Notes: a model not told the origin generated them from the sequence alone. A DNA stretch of 45,095 bases from Rikenellaceae bacterium (GCA_015059785.1 SUZS01000018.1:1-45095); one strand, 5' to 3'. Shown: positions 9,986 to 17,861, counted from the stretch's first letter. Translations and numbers: made by a program.

Positions 9986-9987
9986 TT

Positions 9988-11559
9988 TTACTCCAATTCT
10001 GGATATTTTATATCGAGTCTAAATAGAGGATTTTCAACATCTGTATGCGACTCTTTTATAGCCCGCCACATAGAGGCAACAACCTCTGGATAGTCAGCGG
10101 CAAGGTCCGTCTCCTCGCGCACATCTGTTGTAATATCATATAGTTGCATCTGCGTATTTCCATCTGCAACATCCTCAACAAGAGCCTTCCAACGACCCAT
10201 TCTCACGCTCAACCAGCCATTGCCACCCTTGAACTTCGGGAACTCCCAGTAGAGATAGTCGTGCTTTGGTTGCCTTCTACCCCTGAGTGTCGGCAGGAAC
10301 GAAATGCCATCGGTTTGTGGAGACTCAACTCCCGCAATATCGCACAGCGTAGGCATAACATCCGGAAAGTAGCCGATATAGTCACTCAGCGCTGGTTGCA
10401 GCTTATCGCCCCACGCAACAATAAATGGCATACGAATACCGCCCTCGTGCAGTGAACGCTTTGTCCACCCCTTGTCGCTTCGGAACGGATGTGCGCAGTC
10501 AAACCAATCGGTATTTGTATAGGCGTTATGCGTTGGTCCGTTGTCGCTGGTAACCATTATTATAGTGTTGTCATAGAGACCCTTAGCCTTGAGAAGCTCA
10601 ACAAGAGAACCAATCTGATAGTCAAGATAAGATATCATCGCTGCGTATGTCGCCTTTGGATATCTTGTAGGGAAATATCCCTTGCCGCGGTAGACTGGCT
10701 CCTCATCGCCAAACTTAGCTACATACTTTGCCACCCACTCATCTGGGGCAGTAAGTGCACTATGCGGGATTGTTGTTGTCCACATAAGGAAGAACTCATT
10801 GTCCACATTAGCCTCAACAAACTGCTCAACCTTACTATAAACAGCATCTGGACTATAGGTCTCTCCCTTAAATTTCTCGTAGCTGCGACTATCATAAGGG
10901 TCTGCACCCGCATCAAGTCTATCTCCCAGCTCCATTTCGGGGTTTGAAGTATACTCTCGCACCTCATTATTATATAGGTAAGGCGGGAAGTAGCACTGAG
11001 CCATACGCTGACAGAGGTAGCCATAGAAGTAGTCAAACCCCATATCTGTAGGCTTACTGTTTGATGTTGGACCACCAAGACCCCATTTTCCAATCATCGC
11101 CGTGCTATATCCCGCCCGCTTCATCACCGTAGCGAGTGTAGTTGTTCCCGCAGCCAACGGAGCTTGACCCTCAAGCTCTGGATTGTCGCGCATAGCCTTG
11201 ATACTCCATACATTACCGCGCTCGGTCATCTCGTCGTTAGAGCGAATCTGCGCATGCCCAGAGTGTAGACCCGTAAGTAGAGTGCAACGCGAAGGGGCAG
11301 AGACTGGCGCACCGGCATACATATCCGTAAAGCGTACACCACGCTCTGCAAGTGCGTCGATATTTGGAGTCTCAATCTTGGTCTGCCCGTAGCAGCCAAA
11401 GTCGCCATAACCAGCATCGTCAAGCAGTATAAAAACTACATTTGGTCGCTGTTTATCGCCCTTTTTACCGCTCTTTGGTTCGGCTACCACAGGCTGTTGA
11501 GCCACGAGCGCTACTACTGTCACTGTTGCTGCTGCAATAGCTATTCTATTATCACTCAT
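9988..11559 (-). CDS. serine-type (anSME-dependent) sulfatase, periplasmic
   Basis: A 523-residue member of the type I sulfatase family. Metal ligands appear in FILLDDAGYGDFGCYG, and the active-site signature is S87-A-P-S-R, so the catalytic formylglycine would come from serine. That requires an anaerobic sulfatase-maturing radical SAM enzyme, which is not encoded in this window. Other family phrases are MIGKWGLGG, TSDNGP and HEGGIRMPFIVAWG. The frame could begin at a TTG at 11601, but that overlaps the promoter -7 box, so I choose the ATG at 11559; it yields a clean signal peptide (MSDNRIAIAAATVTVVALVA). The substrate is unknown; sulfated host glycans are usual for gut Bacteroidales. The gene stands alone, with no SusC/D neighbours. 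Confidence 0.9.
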   Translation of the reverse strand: MSDNRIAIAAATVTVVALVAQQPVVAEPKSGKKGDKQRPNVVFILLDDAGYGDFGCYGQTKIETPNIDALAERGVRFTDMYAGAPVSAPSRCTLLTGLHSGHAQIRSNDEMTERGNVWSIKAMRDNPELEGQAPLAAGTTTLATVMKRAGYSTAMIGKWGLGGPTSNSKPTDMGFDYFYGYLCQRMAQCYFPPYLYNNEVREYTSNPEMELGDRLDAGADPYDSRSYEKFKGETYSPDAVYSKVEQFVEANVDNEFFLMWTTTIPHSALTAPDEWVAKYVAKFGDEEPVYRGKGYFPTRYPKATYAAMISYLDYQIGSLVELLKAKGLYDNTIIMVTSDNGPTHNAYTNTDWFDCAHPFRSDKGWTKRSLHEGGIRMPFIVAWGDKLQPALSDYIGYFPDVMPTLCDIAGVESPQTDGISFLPTLRGRRQPKHDYLYWEFPKFKGGNGWLSVRMGRWKALVEDVADGNTQMQLYDITTDVREETDLAADYPEVVASMWRAIKESHTDVENPLFRLDIKYPELE

Positions 11560-11581
11560 ACCATTATGCGCTTTACCGTCG

Positions 11582-11589
11582 CAAAAATA
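11582..11589 (-). promoter_or_regulatory. -7 box for the sulfatase gene
   Basis: The complement reads TATTTTTG, a match to TAnnTTTG, about 22 bases before the chosen ATG. The -33 region is poor. The box lies inside the longer reading frame that begins at TTG 11601, which argues for the shorter protein. Confidence 0.5.
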
Positions 11590-11607
11590 GTATTTTTTCA
11601 AAAAAGA

Positions 11608-11640
11608 TTTGCATTGTTACCATATTTTTTTATATCTTTG
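11608..11640 (+). promoter_or_regulatory. promoter for the tRNA gene
   Basis: TTTG at 11608-11611, 21 bases, then TATCTTTG at 11633-11640. It fits the Bacteroidota vegetative consensus apart from a spacer two bases long. The tRNA begins 31 bases further on. The sulfatase -7 box lies back to back with it. Confidence 0.65.
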
Positions 11641-11671
11641 CACCGCGTAAATAATTAAAGGGTTAATTTTA

Positions 11672-11745
11672 GGACCCATAGCTCAGTCGGTTAGAGCAGC
11701 GGACTCATAATCCGAAGGTCGTGGGATCATGCCCCTCTGGGTCCA
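11672..11745 (+). tRNA. tRNA with CAT anticodon (Met, or Ile2 if lysidine-modified)
   Basis: A 74-base cloverleaf. The acceptor stem is GGACCCA/TGGGTCC (7 of 7), the D stem GCTC/GAGC, the anticodon loop CTCATAA with anticodon CAT, and the discriminator A; CCA is not encoded. The T arm reads GTGGG-ATCATGC-CCCTC, so the T loop starts with A instead of the usual T and one stem position is a T-T mismatch. The anticodon stem has a G-A mismatch at its outer end. I cannot tell elongator Met from Ile(CAT) by eye; the GGG/CCC pairs of an initiator anticodon stem are absent. Confidence 0.88.
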
Positions 11746-11748
11746 CAG

Positions 11749-11783
11749 AAGGCTTCGTCATTTGGCGAGGCCTTTTGTTTTTT
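11749..11783 (+). terminator. intrinsic terminator after the tRNA
   Basis: AAGGCTTCG pairs with CGAGGCCTT (9 bp with one G-T wobble, 8-base loop), followed by a T-rich run. It starts four bases after the tRNA. Confidence 0.8.
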
Positions 11784-11794
11784 AGAGCATTTAT

Positions 11795-11825
11795 ATTGCA
11801 TTTCCCAAATAAATCACTAAATTTG
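11795..11825 (+). promoter_or_regulatory. consensus promoter for the OB-fold lipoprotein operon
   Basis: ATTG at 11795-11798, exactly 19 bases, then TAAATTTG at 11818-11825. The ATG follows 20 bases after the -7 box. This is one of the best promoter matches in the window. Confidence 0.75.
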
Positions 11826-11845
11826 TAGAATAAAACCATACAACT

Positions 11846-12409
11846 ATGAGAATTAAAAACTTTTTAGTCATCGTCACTGCGCTATTTACCCTTTCGTGCG
11901 CAGGTAATAGCTCAAAAAATTCTAACGCCAAGCCCGTAGCAACAGTAGAGGTAGATGCACTACTGACCGGTGCGACAGAGTATGTAGATAAAGTTATTGA
12001 GATAGAGGGCATATGCACACACATCTGCCAGCACGGCGGTCGCAAGATGTTCCTTATGGGCAGCAACGACACAAAGACAATCCGCATAGAGTCTGGCAAT
12101 CTGGGGGCATTTAATCAGCGATGTCAGAATAGCGTTGTCAAGGTTATAGGCACACTGTGCGAGGAGCGCATAGATGAGGCATACCTCCAGAATTGGGAGG
12201 CCGCTGTGGCTGCAAATACCGCCGAGCAGCATGGCGATGGAGAGTCGGGATGCGATACTGAAAAGAAAGCGCGCGGTGAGACTGCAACAACAACCGCTGA
12301 GCGCATAGCCGACTTCCGCACAAAGATTGCCGCTCGCAAGGCAGCTGAGGGCAAGGAGTACCTTTCATTCTACTATGTAGTTGCCGAGTCTTATGAAGTT
12401 CTCGAGTAG
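11846..12409 (+). CDS. small lipoprotein, OB-fold-like
   Basis: A 187-residue lipoprotein with signal MRIKNFLVIVTALFTLSC. The central part (about 35-105) reads as an OB-fold of the tRNA_anti-like kind: VDALLTGATEYVDKVIEIEG, then ICTHICQHGGRKMFLM and VVKVIGTLCEERID. It has cysteines in C-x3-C order (CTHIC) plus two more, one within the strand following the OB core. A charged helical tail follows. It overlaps the PepSY-type gene by 17 bases, so translation is probably coupled. Such pairs recur in Bacteroidales in my memory, but no function is established; metal or ligand binding by the His/Cys cluster is inference. Confidence 0.8.
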   Translation: MRIKNFLVIVTALFTLSCAGNSSKNSNAKPVATVEVDALLTGATEYVDKVIEIEGICTHICQHGGRKMFLMGSNDTKTIRIESGNLGAFNQRCQNSVVKVIGTLCEERIDEAYLQNWEAAVAANTAEQHGDGESGCDTEKKARGETATTTAERIADFRTKIAARKAAEGKEYLSFYYVVAESYEVLE

Positions 12410-12962
12410 TGACATTCGTCGTTGGTGTCGCATTCTGCACCGCGACATCTCGTATTTCTTTGCTGGCATGGTGCTTATCTACGCCCTGTCTGGCATCTAT
12501 ATGAACCACCGCGATACAATAAACCCACACTACACCGTCTCGCGCACCGAGATTGTTATTACAGACCTACCTGCACAAGCAGATATGGACAAGACGGCTG
12601 TTCTATCGCTTATGGAGCGTGTAGGAGTTCGCGAAAAGTATACAAAGCACTACTTTCCAAAGGATAACCACCTAAAGGTCTTTCTCAAGGGCAGTTCAAC
12701 ACTTGAGGCAGACTTAGCCACTGGCAGTATTGTCTATGAGTCGTTGCGTCGCAGGCCTTTGGTTAGTCAGATGACTACCCTACACTACAATCCGGGCAAG
12801 TGGTGGACTTGGTTTTCGGATATCTTTGCTATTGCGCTGATAGTAATAACAATAACAGGCCTTGTTATGCTCAAAGGTAACAAAGGCCTGATTGGTCGTG
12901 GCGGAGTAGAACTACTTATAGGCGTAGCAATCCCCGTACTACTATCTCTTCTCAACGCTTAA
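12393..12962 (+). CDS. PepSY-associated transmembrane protein
   Basis: About 189 residues from the ATG at 12393; an ATG at 12381 in the same frame is also possible. The start is of the PepSY_TM type: RILHRDISYFFAGMVLIY leading into a first membrane helix that ends ALSGIYMNHRD. A soluble PepSY-like stretch follows (VLSLMERVGVREKYTKHYF), then two helices near the C-terminus (WFSDIFAIALIVITITGLVM and GVELLIGVAIPVLLSLL). Its start lies inside the lipoprotein gene and its end overlaps the convergent patB-like gene by 21 bases. PepSY_TM proteins are linked to iron reduction or uptake or to control of extracytoplasmic peptidases; which applies here is unknown. Confidence 0.8.
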   Translation: MKFSSSDIRRWCRILHRDISYFFAGMVLIYALSGIYMNHRDTINPHYTVSRTEIVITDLPAQADMDKTAVLSLMERVGVREKYTKHYFPKDNHLKVFLKGSSTLEADLATGSIVYESLRRRPLVSQMTTLHYNPGKWWTWFSDIFAIALIVITITGLVMLKGNKGLIGRGGVELLIGVAIPVLLSLLNA

Positions 12963-14126
12963 CTGAACAGCACTCTTGAGTCGCTCAAGTGCCGCAAGCA
13001 GATTTGCGCGCGTAGTGCCGACATTGAGTCGCATAAAGCCGCTACCCTGCTCGCCGAACATTGCACCCTCATTTAGAGCCAACTTTGCCCCGTCAGTAAA
13101 TAGGCTAACAACCTCACTATGAGACATATTCAACCCTCGGCAGTCCAACCAGACAAGGAACGAAGCCTCTGGGCGAATAGGGACAATCTGCGGAATATAC
13201 TCCTTGCAGAACCGCTCCACAAGTAGAATATTTCCCTCAACATACTCAATCATCTGCTCTCGCCACTTTTCGCCATTCTCAAAGGCAGCAATAGTAGCTA
13301 TAGGTGCAAAGATATCGGGATGATTTAGCTCATTACCCTCCATCCAGCCGAAGAACTTCTCGCGCAGGCTATCGTTCGGCACGATAGAATACGAAGATAC
13401 AATGCCTGCAATATTAAAGGTCTTGGATGGCGCTCCAAAGGTTATACTACAATCCGCAGCCGCACTACTTACCGATGCAAATGGGATATGCTTTCCTCCC
13501 CAGAGTGCCATATCTGAGTGAATTTCATCTGAGATAACAATGATATTGTGCCTGCTGCAAATCTCCGCCAGGCGAACAAGGGTCTCACGACTCCAGAGTA
13601 TACCTATAGGATTATGCGGATTGGCAAGAATAAGCATTTTACACCCCGCAGCAACTCTCTCAAGGTGCTCAAAGTCCATCTCATACTCTCCATTAGCAAG
13701 TTCACGCAGTGGATTTTCAACGACCTGACAACCGCAGTGCTGAGCGACATTGCGGAATGGATGATACACGGGCGGTTGGATGATAATCTTATCGCCATGC
13801 TTGAGTAGTGCGTTAATAGCCATAGCAATACCCTTGACAATACCAGGAATATAGCTAATCCACGGCTGCTCTATCTTCCACTGATGACGAGCAAGAATCC
13901 AGTTGCAAATTGCTCTGCGATAACGCTCCGGCTCGACCGTGTAGCCGAAAATAGGGTGTTCAAGTCGCTCCTTAAGCGCATCTACAATAAAGTCGGGCGT
14001 TGCAAAGTCCATATCGGCAACCCACATAGGCAGCAGATTTTCATCGCCATACCACTGACTAAGTGCATCAAACTTGAGTGCACCAGAGCCTCTGCGCTCA
14101 ATATACTTATCAAAATCGTACTTCAT
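12942..14126 (-). CDS. MalY/PatB-type PLP-dependent C-S lyase / aminotransferase
   Basis: A 394-residue fold-type I PLP enzyme. Typical MalY/PatB features are LLPMWVADMDFATPDFIVDAL near the N-terminus, the substrate and cofactor region ILANPHNPIGILWSRE, VISDEIHSDMAL, and the Schiff-base lysine in ITFGAPSKTFNIAG. The family performs cystathionine beta-lyase (methionine synthesis, H2S release) or related aminotransferase reactions; the exact substrate cannot be read from sequence. It is the last gene of a minus-strand operon, three bases after dut. Confidence 0.9.
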   Translation of the reverse strand: MKYDFDKYIERRGSGALKFDALSQWYGDENLLPMWVADMDFATPDFIVDALKERLEHPIFGYTVEPERYRRAICNWILARHQWKIEQPWISYIPGIVKGIAMAINALLKHGDKIIIQPPVYHPFRNVAQHCGCQVVENPLRELANGEYEMDFEHLERVAAGCKMLILANPHNPIGILWSRETLVRLAEICSRHNIIVISDEIHSDMALWGGKHIPFASVSSAAADCSITFGAPSKTFNIAGIVSSYSIVPNDSLREKFFGWMEGNELNHPDIFAPIATIAAFENGEKWREQMIEYVEGNILLVERFCKEYIPQIVPIRPEASFLVWLDCRGLNMSHSEVVSLFTDGAKLALNEGAMFGEQGSGFMRLNVGTTRANLLAALERLKSAVQLSVEKR

Positions 14127-14129
14127 AGC

Positions 14130-14564
14130 CTATCCTCTACCAGTGCTACCAAAACCTCCAGTGCCACGCTCGGTCTGCTCAAGACTCTCAACCTCTTGCC
14201 ACTCCACGCGCTCGTGCTTAGCCACAACAGCCTGAGCAATACGCTCGCCAGGAACAATTTCAAATGGGGTATTAGAGAGATTTACAAGGATAACCTTAAT
14301 CTCTCCGCGATAGTCGGCATCTATAGTACCTGGGCTGTTTAGAACGGTAATACCATGCTTTGCGGCAAGACCACTACGCGGGCGCACCTGCATCTCATAG
14401 CCCTCAGGCAGGGCAATATAGAGCCCTGTAGGTACCATTGCGCGCTCAAGAGGGGCAAGGGTAATACTACTCTCAATTGCAGCACGAAGGTCCATACCCG
14501 CCGAGAGGGGTGTTGCATACTCAGGCAGTGCCATACCTGAACGGTTGATAACATTCACTTTCAT
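14130..14564 (-). CDS. dut: dUTP diphosphatase
   Basis: A 144-residue trimeric dUTPase, the usual length. All five motifs are visible: [20 protein letters not shown], the uracil/catalytic loop [26 protein letters not shown], and the C-terminal [12 protein letters not shown] that closes the active site. It hydrolyses dUTP to dUMP and pyrophosphate, lowering uracil incorporation into DNA and supplying thymidylate synthesis. It sits between the DA1-like and patB-like genes with gaps of 13 and 3 bases. Confidence 0.97.
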   Translation of the reverse strand: MKVNVINRSGMALPEYATPLSAGMDLRAAIESSITLAPLERAMVPTGLYIALPEGYEMQVRPRSGLAAKHGITVLNSPGTIDADYRGEIKVILVNLSNTPFEIVPGERIAQAVVAKHERVEWQEVESLEQTERGTGGFGSTGRG

Positions 14565-14577
14565 TTCAACAATCTTT

Positions 14578-15327
14578 TTATCTACTTTTTTTCACTAAAA
14601 TCTCCATTGTTTTCTCAAGATTTCTACCACCTTCTCTCTCAAAAATCGCCTTTACTTGACGAAATCCCTCGCCATATATTGGGTCTTGACTCTCAAGCAT
14701 CCACTGCGCATGTTTCTGGGACAACTCATTATCAAGATAGGTGTAGAAGAGGTAAGAGCCGAGGTTGCAAAAACCCTCGCAGTAGTTTTTTGGCAGCTCT
14801 ATATGATGCTCATTTTGCCACACATGCAACAGTTCGTGAGCAAGTATACCACCAAATACAACTTTATGATGATAGTCAAGTATATAGACCTTATGCTGCA
14901 TTGGCGCACCCAAAAAATTCACACCGCGAGACACCGTTAGACCAGAGGGCATCTTAACCCCAGATAAAGATGCACCATGCAGCGCGGACATCTGCTCCGC
15001 TGTAACAATCTCTACTGGAATCTTGCCAGGCAAAGCCAGAAAATTACGCTCAAAAATAGCAGCTACACGGCTATATACCCACTCTATATGCTCTGGCTTG
15101 CGCACAACCTTTCCAATACACTCCGAGCATGTATGACGACCATCTGGCGTACATAGGTCACTCGGCAGAACATACCTACCGCAACTTGTACAAAACGCAA
15201 GATTATGCTCAACACACGCCTTCTGTCCCCACTTATTAACACGATAACTCCCCAACAACGGCTTATTGCATATTGTACAACGGTCAGGGGTAATGGCATC
15301 TACAAGAGATTGAACTGCTTTCAACAT
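14578..15327 (-). CDS. DA1-like zinc metallopeptidase with LIM-like fingers
   Basis: 249 residues from the ATG at 15327; the frame extends to a TTG at 15351, but that overlaps the -7 box. Residues 17-70 carry a LIM-type array: CTIC, CVEH, CTSC, a lone Cys and CSEC. The C-terminal half has the gluzincin motif HELLH (164-168) and, 16 residues on, the third-ligand region [14 protein letters not shown]. This LIM-plus-HExxH-plus-(E)EG arrangement is that of the DA1/DAR family, best known as plant ubiquitin-activated peptidases that limit organ growth. Bacterial relatives are annotated 'protein DA1' domain proteins without a known target. There is no signal peptide, so it is presumably cytoplasmic. 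It is the first gene of the operon with dut. Confidence 0.88.
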   Translation of the reverse strand: MLKAVQSLVDAITPDRCTICNKPLLGSYRVNKWGQKACVEHNLAFCTSCGRYVLPSDLCTPDGRHTCSECIGKVVRKPEHIEWVYSRVAAIFERNFLALPGKIPVEIVTAEQMSALHGASLSGVKMPSGLTVSRGVNFLGAPMQHKVYILDYHHKVVFGGILAHELLHVWQNEHHIELPKNYCEGFCNLGSYLFYTYLDNELSQKHAQWMLESQDPIYGEGFRQVKAIFEREGGRNLEKTMEILVKKSR

Positions 15328-15348
15328 AACTGATTCACATATTTTAGA

Positions 15349-15379
15349 CAAATGTAGTAATTTTTGCGTTTTGTTGCAA
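15349..15379 (-). promoter_or_regulatory. promoter for the DA1-like/dut/patB operon
   Basis: On the minus strand TTG (complement of 15377-15379), 20 bases, then TACATTTG (complement of 15349-15356). The ATG at 15327 lies 21 bases beyond the box. Confidence 0.65.
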
Positions 15380-15447
15380 TATTTTTCTTCATATTTCCTC
15401 TTTATATGTGAACAGCAGGATATGTTGGCGATGTTAAATTGCTACAA

Positions 15448-15479
15448 TTTGGAACTTTAGAAAATATTTATTACATTTG
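15448..15479 (+). promoter_or_regulatory. promoter for the vWA/PP2C/kinase cluster
   Basis: TTTG at 15448-15451, 20 bases, then TACATTTG at 15472-15479; the ATG is 28 bases further. It is the only clear promoter of this type before 21512, so it probably serves the whole four-gene cluster. Confidence 0.7.
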
Positions 15480-15507
15480 TAACCAAAATAACTAAAACAA
15501 TAATATT

Positions 15508-16218
15508 ATGAGTACAGAACACAGATTTGCCGGTGAATCGGCTGTAAACCAAGAGATGAAATGTCTTTGCGTATTCGTGCTGGATGTATCCGGCTCTATG
15601 CGCGGCGAGAAGATTGAGGCACTTAATCAGGGTATCAAGGATTTTTATTCAGAGATTCAGGGTGGAGAATCAGTATCAGAGAAGCTTATCGACCAGCTTG
15701 AGGTTGCTGTTATCCAGTATGATGAGGAGGTACAGGTTCTTCGTGAGCCAGGTCTACTTGACGAGGAGGAGCAGGCTCCAACCCTCACTGAGCGTGGTTC
15801 TGTAACTGAGACCGTTATGGCACTTGAGGAGGCTATCAGCATGGTTGAGGCGCGTAAGGCTTGGTACAAGGAGACTGGTCAGAAGTACTATCGTCCTTGG
15901 ATTGTGCTAATGACTGACGGTGAGCCTTATGGACAGCGTGCATCAGAGGCTGATATTGCTGCAATCTCCGAGCGCGTGGCAAATGATGCAGCCGCAAAGA
16001 AGTACACTATGATGGGTATCGGTGTTGGCGTTAACAACGATGTTATGCTGAAGATTAAGCAGATGTGCGGTCAGGCTATGCCTCTTCAGGGTACAAAGTT
16101 CACCGAGTTCTTCAAGTGGCTAAGCAACTCACTCTCTACCGTTTCAAAGAGTAAGGAGGGTGCTAAGGTAGACCTACGAGAGGGTATGGACGATTGGTTA
16201 GGCTCTTTCGAGATTTAA
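15508..16218 (+). CDS. TerY-like von Willebrand factor A protein
   Basis: A 236-residue soluble vWA domain with no signal peptide. The metal-ion-dependent adhesion site is intact: D26-x-S28-x-S30 in FVLDVSGSM, and the later acidic motif IVLMTDGEPYG. The overall form (GSMRGEKIEALNQGIKDF, then WIVLMTDGEP and MMGIGVGVNNDVML) is that of TerY-type vWA proteins. In tellurite-resistance-type stress loci, TerY is found with a PP2C phosphatase and a kinase, and those two activities follow here. It probably acts as a cytoplasmic protein-interaction module regulated by, or presenting, phosphoproteins; that role is inference. A terminator-like hairpin separates it from the phosphatase gene. Confidence 0.9.
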   Translation: MSTEHRFAGESAVNQEMKCLCVFVLDVSGSMRGEKIEALNQGIKDFYSEIQGGESVSEKLIDQLEVAVIQYDEEVQVLREPGLLDEEEQAPTLTERGSVTETVMALEEAISMVEARKAWYKETGQKYYRPWIVLMTDGEPYGQRASEADIAAISERVANDAAAKKYTMMGIGVGVNNDVMLKIKQMCGQAMPLQGTKFTEFFKWLSNSLSTVSKSKEGAKVDLREGMDDWLGSFEI

Positions 16219-16236
16219 TTATCAGAGTACATATTG

Positions 16237-16275
16237 AAGAGGTGTGTCCGCCTTTTGCGGCTACACCTCTTTTTA
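16237..16275 (+). terminator. terminator-like hairpin between vWA and PP2C genes
   Basis: AAGAGGTGT pairs with ACACCTCTT, and inside it CCGC pairs with GCGG around a CTTTT-type loop; a T run follows (TTTTT with the last stem bases). It looks like a functional intrinsic terminator. As no promoter is visible between it and the PP2C gene, partial read-through would set the ratio of vWA to the other components. Confidence 0.75.
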
Positions 16276-16288
16276 ATAAACTACAACT

Positions 16289-17779
16289 ATGATTAAAATT
16301 CCAATTCTTAACATAAATATCGGCTTTGGCAAGTCCAAGCCTGAGGCAGACCCTGCGGCTACTGACGATACAAAAAAGGCTACAGAGCCCGCTCCCGCGC
16401 CTGCGCCAACCCCAGAGCCCGCACCTGCGCCAACCCCAGCGAAGAAGGCTCCCGATTTTTCGTTTGTTGTAGACACCTCTGTCGAGGATGACGAGCCGAA
16501 GAAGGACGAGCCGAAGGTTGATGCACCAAAAGCAGATGAGCCGAAGAAGGACGAGCCAAAAGCAGACGAGCCGAAGGTTGATGCACCAAAAGCAGATGCA
16601 CCGAAGGCGGATGAGCCAAAGGTTGATGAGCCGAAGGTAGACGAGCCGAAGGTTGATGAGCCAAAGGTTGATGAGCCAAAGGTTGATGAGCCGAAAGCAG
16701 ACGAGCCGAAGGCTGTCACAGATACTGACCCAGTGCCTGCTCCTGTGCAGGCAGCAAAGCCTGTAGATCTTAACGACCCAGAGCGTCGCGTGGTAACAAG
16801 CATTGCAGATGAGAGTGGTTATGTTGTTGGCTTCTCTATTCAGGGTCGCAGCCACATCTCTGCAGGAACACCTTGCGAGGATTATCACGCCTACAAGGAG
16901 ATTGCACCAGGCTGGAGGCTATTTATCACCTCTGACGGTGCTGGCTCAGCGCGTGAGAGTGCGCGTGGCTCAAAGGCCAACTGCGAGATGGCGGAGAAGT
17001 TTATTGCTCAGCTCCTTAAGGCAAAGGGTTGGGTAGAGAAGAACTATATGCCTACAGAGCTTGAGTGGTATGTTGAGTGCTACAACATCTTCTTGTCGAT
17101 GAAGAGCATCATCTTCCGTCAGGCAGACAAGCAGGCTGCGCAATATAAGGCCGACAAAGAGGCTGCACTTGAGAAGCTAACTACCACTATTAATGCTACA
17201 AGCGACCCTGCTGCGCGTGCTAAGTTGGAGCTCAAGAAGCTGGATATTATCGCAGATATCAACAAGCCTCTCTGTGCGCGTGATTTCAACGCCACAATAA
17301 TACTTATGCTTCTGACACCTCGCGGTATGCTTACAGCACATATTGGCGATGGTCGTATGGGCTACAAGACAAAGGGTGGCGAGTGGAAGGCTCTGATGAC
17401 TCCTCACAAGGGCGACGAGGCCTCTTCAACAGTATTTATCCCTAACGACTGGGAGCAGACAAAGGTTCCTGCATTTACAATGAGCGATGTCTATCTTCCA
17501 GATGTAAGGGTTATACACGAGATTCCAGAGGCTGTGGTGCTTATGAGCGATGGCTGCGAGAATATCACTTGGACTCACTACTCAAAGGATGAGGCAGGTC
17601 ACTACTTTGACCCTAACAAGCCATTCCCAGGCTTCTTCAATCCACTATTGGATGAGATGAATGAGGACCATACGCCAGAGTCGCGTTTAGATCGTCTCAT
17701 TGAGATTATCAATATTGGTACTCCAGCGGGAGTGACAGAGCACGACGACAGAACAATGCTCCTCGGCGTGTTTAAGTAG
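16289..17779 (+). CDS. PP2C-family protein phosphatase with Pro/Glu and DEPK-repeat region
   Basis: A 496-residue protein. Residues 1-15 are a short leader (MIKIPILNINIGFGK). Residues about 32-52 are PAPAPT-rich, and about 68-141 consist of a five-residue repeat of the type DEPKV/DAPKA. Residues about 178-496 form a PP2C domain with metal-binding acidic motifs in order: CEDYHAYKE, SDGAGSARESARG, AHIGDGRMGYKTKGG, MSDGCEN and HDDRTMLLG. PP2C enzymes remove phosphate from Ser/Thr with Mn/Mg. The likely substrate is the kinase or its target encoded downstream. The insert AQYKADKEAALEKLTTTIN between the second and third motifs may form a helical hairpin. No membrane segment is seen. Confidence 0.92.
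   Translation: MIKIPILNINIGFGKSKPEADPAATDDTKKATEPAPAPAPTPEPAPAPTPAKKAPDFSFVVDTSVEDDEPKKDEPKVDAPKADEPKKDEPKADEPKVDAPKADAPKADEPKVDEPKVDEPKVDEPKVDEPKVDEPKADEPKAVTDTDPVPAPVQAAKPVDLNDPERRVVTSIADESGYVVGFSIQGRSHISAGTPCEDYHAYKEIAPGWRLFITSDGAGSARESARGSKANCEMAEKFIAQLLKAKGWVEKNYMPTELEWYVECYNIFLSMKSIIFRQADKQAAQYKADKEAALEKLTTTINATSDPAARAKLELKKLDIIADINKPLCARDFNATIILMLLTPRGMLTAHIGDGRMGYKTKGGEWKALMTPHKGDEASSTVFIPNDWEQTKVPAFTMSDVYLPDVRVIHEIPEAVVLMSDGCENITWTHYSKDEAGHYFDPNKPFPGFFNPLLDEMNEDHTPESRLDRLIEIINIGTPAGVTEHDDRTMLLGVFK
16484..16710 (+). repeat. in-gene tandem repeats encoding DEPK units
   Basis: Fifteen-base units near GATGAGCCGAAGGTT, repeated about 15 times with third-position and Val/Ala variants. They create a long low-complexity frame on the opposite strand. 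Copy number could vary by slippage or recombination. Confidence 0.8.
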
Positions 17780-17812
17780 CAATTTTATCCATATTTAACA
17801 AACTTATAGAGT

Positions 17813-17861
17813 GGTTTAGCGAGGTTTTGACACTCAAAGCAAAGCTGAGCTAAACCCTTTT
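17813..17861 (+). terminator. hairpin between PP2C and pseudokinase genes
   Basis: GGTTTAGC (17813-17820) pairs with GCTAAACC (17849-17856) around a 28-base loop, followed by CTTTT. It is a weaker terminator or attenuator candidate. Confidence 0.5.

Noticed and set aside
14541..14760. Possible toxin-antitoxin or phage origin for the DA1-like gene
   Set aside because: Base composition and operon packing match the neighbouring housekeeping dut gene, and no mobile-element gene is nearby.
16273..16803. Long minus-strand frame rich in SSTFGSS-type repeats opposite the PP2C gene
   Set aside because: It is the mirror of the DEPK tandem repeats; it has no promoter or family resemblance, and the plus-strand gene is well supported.
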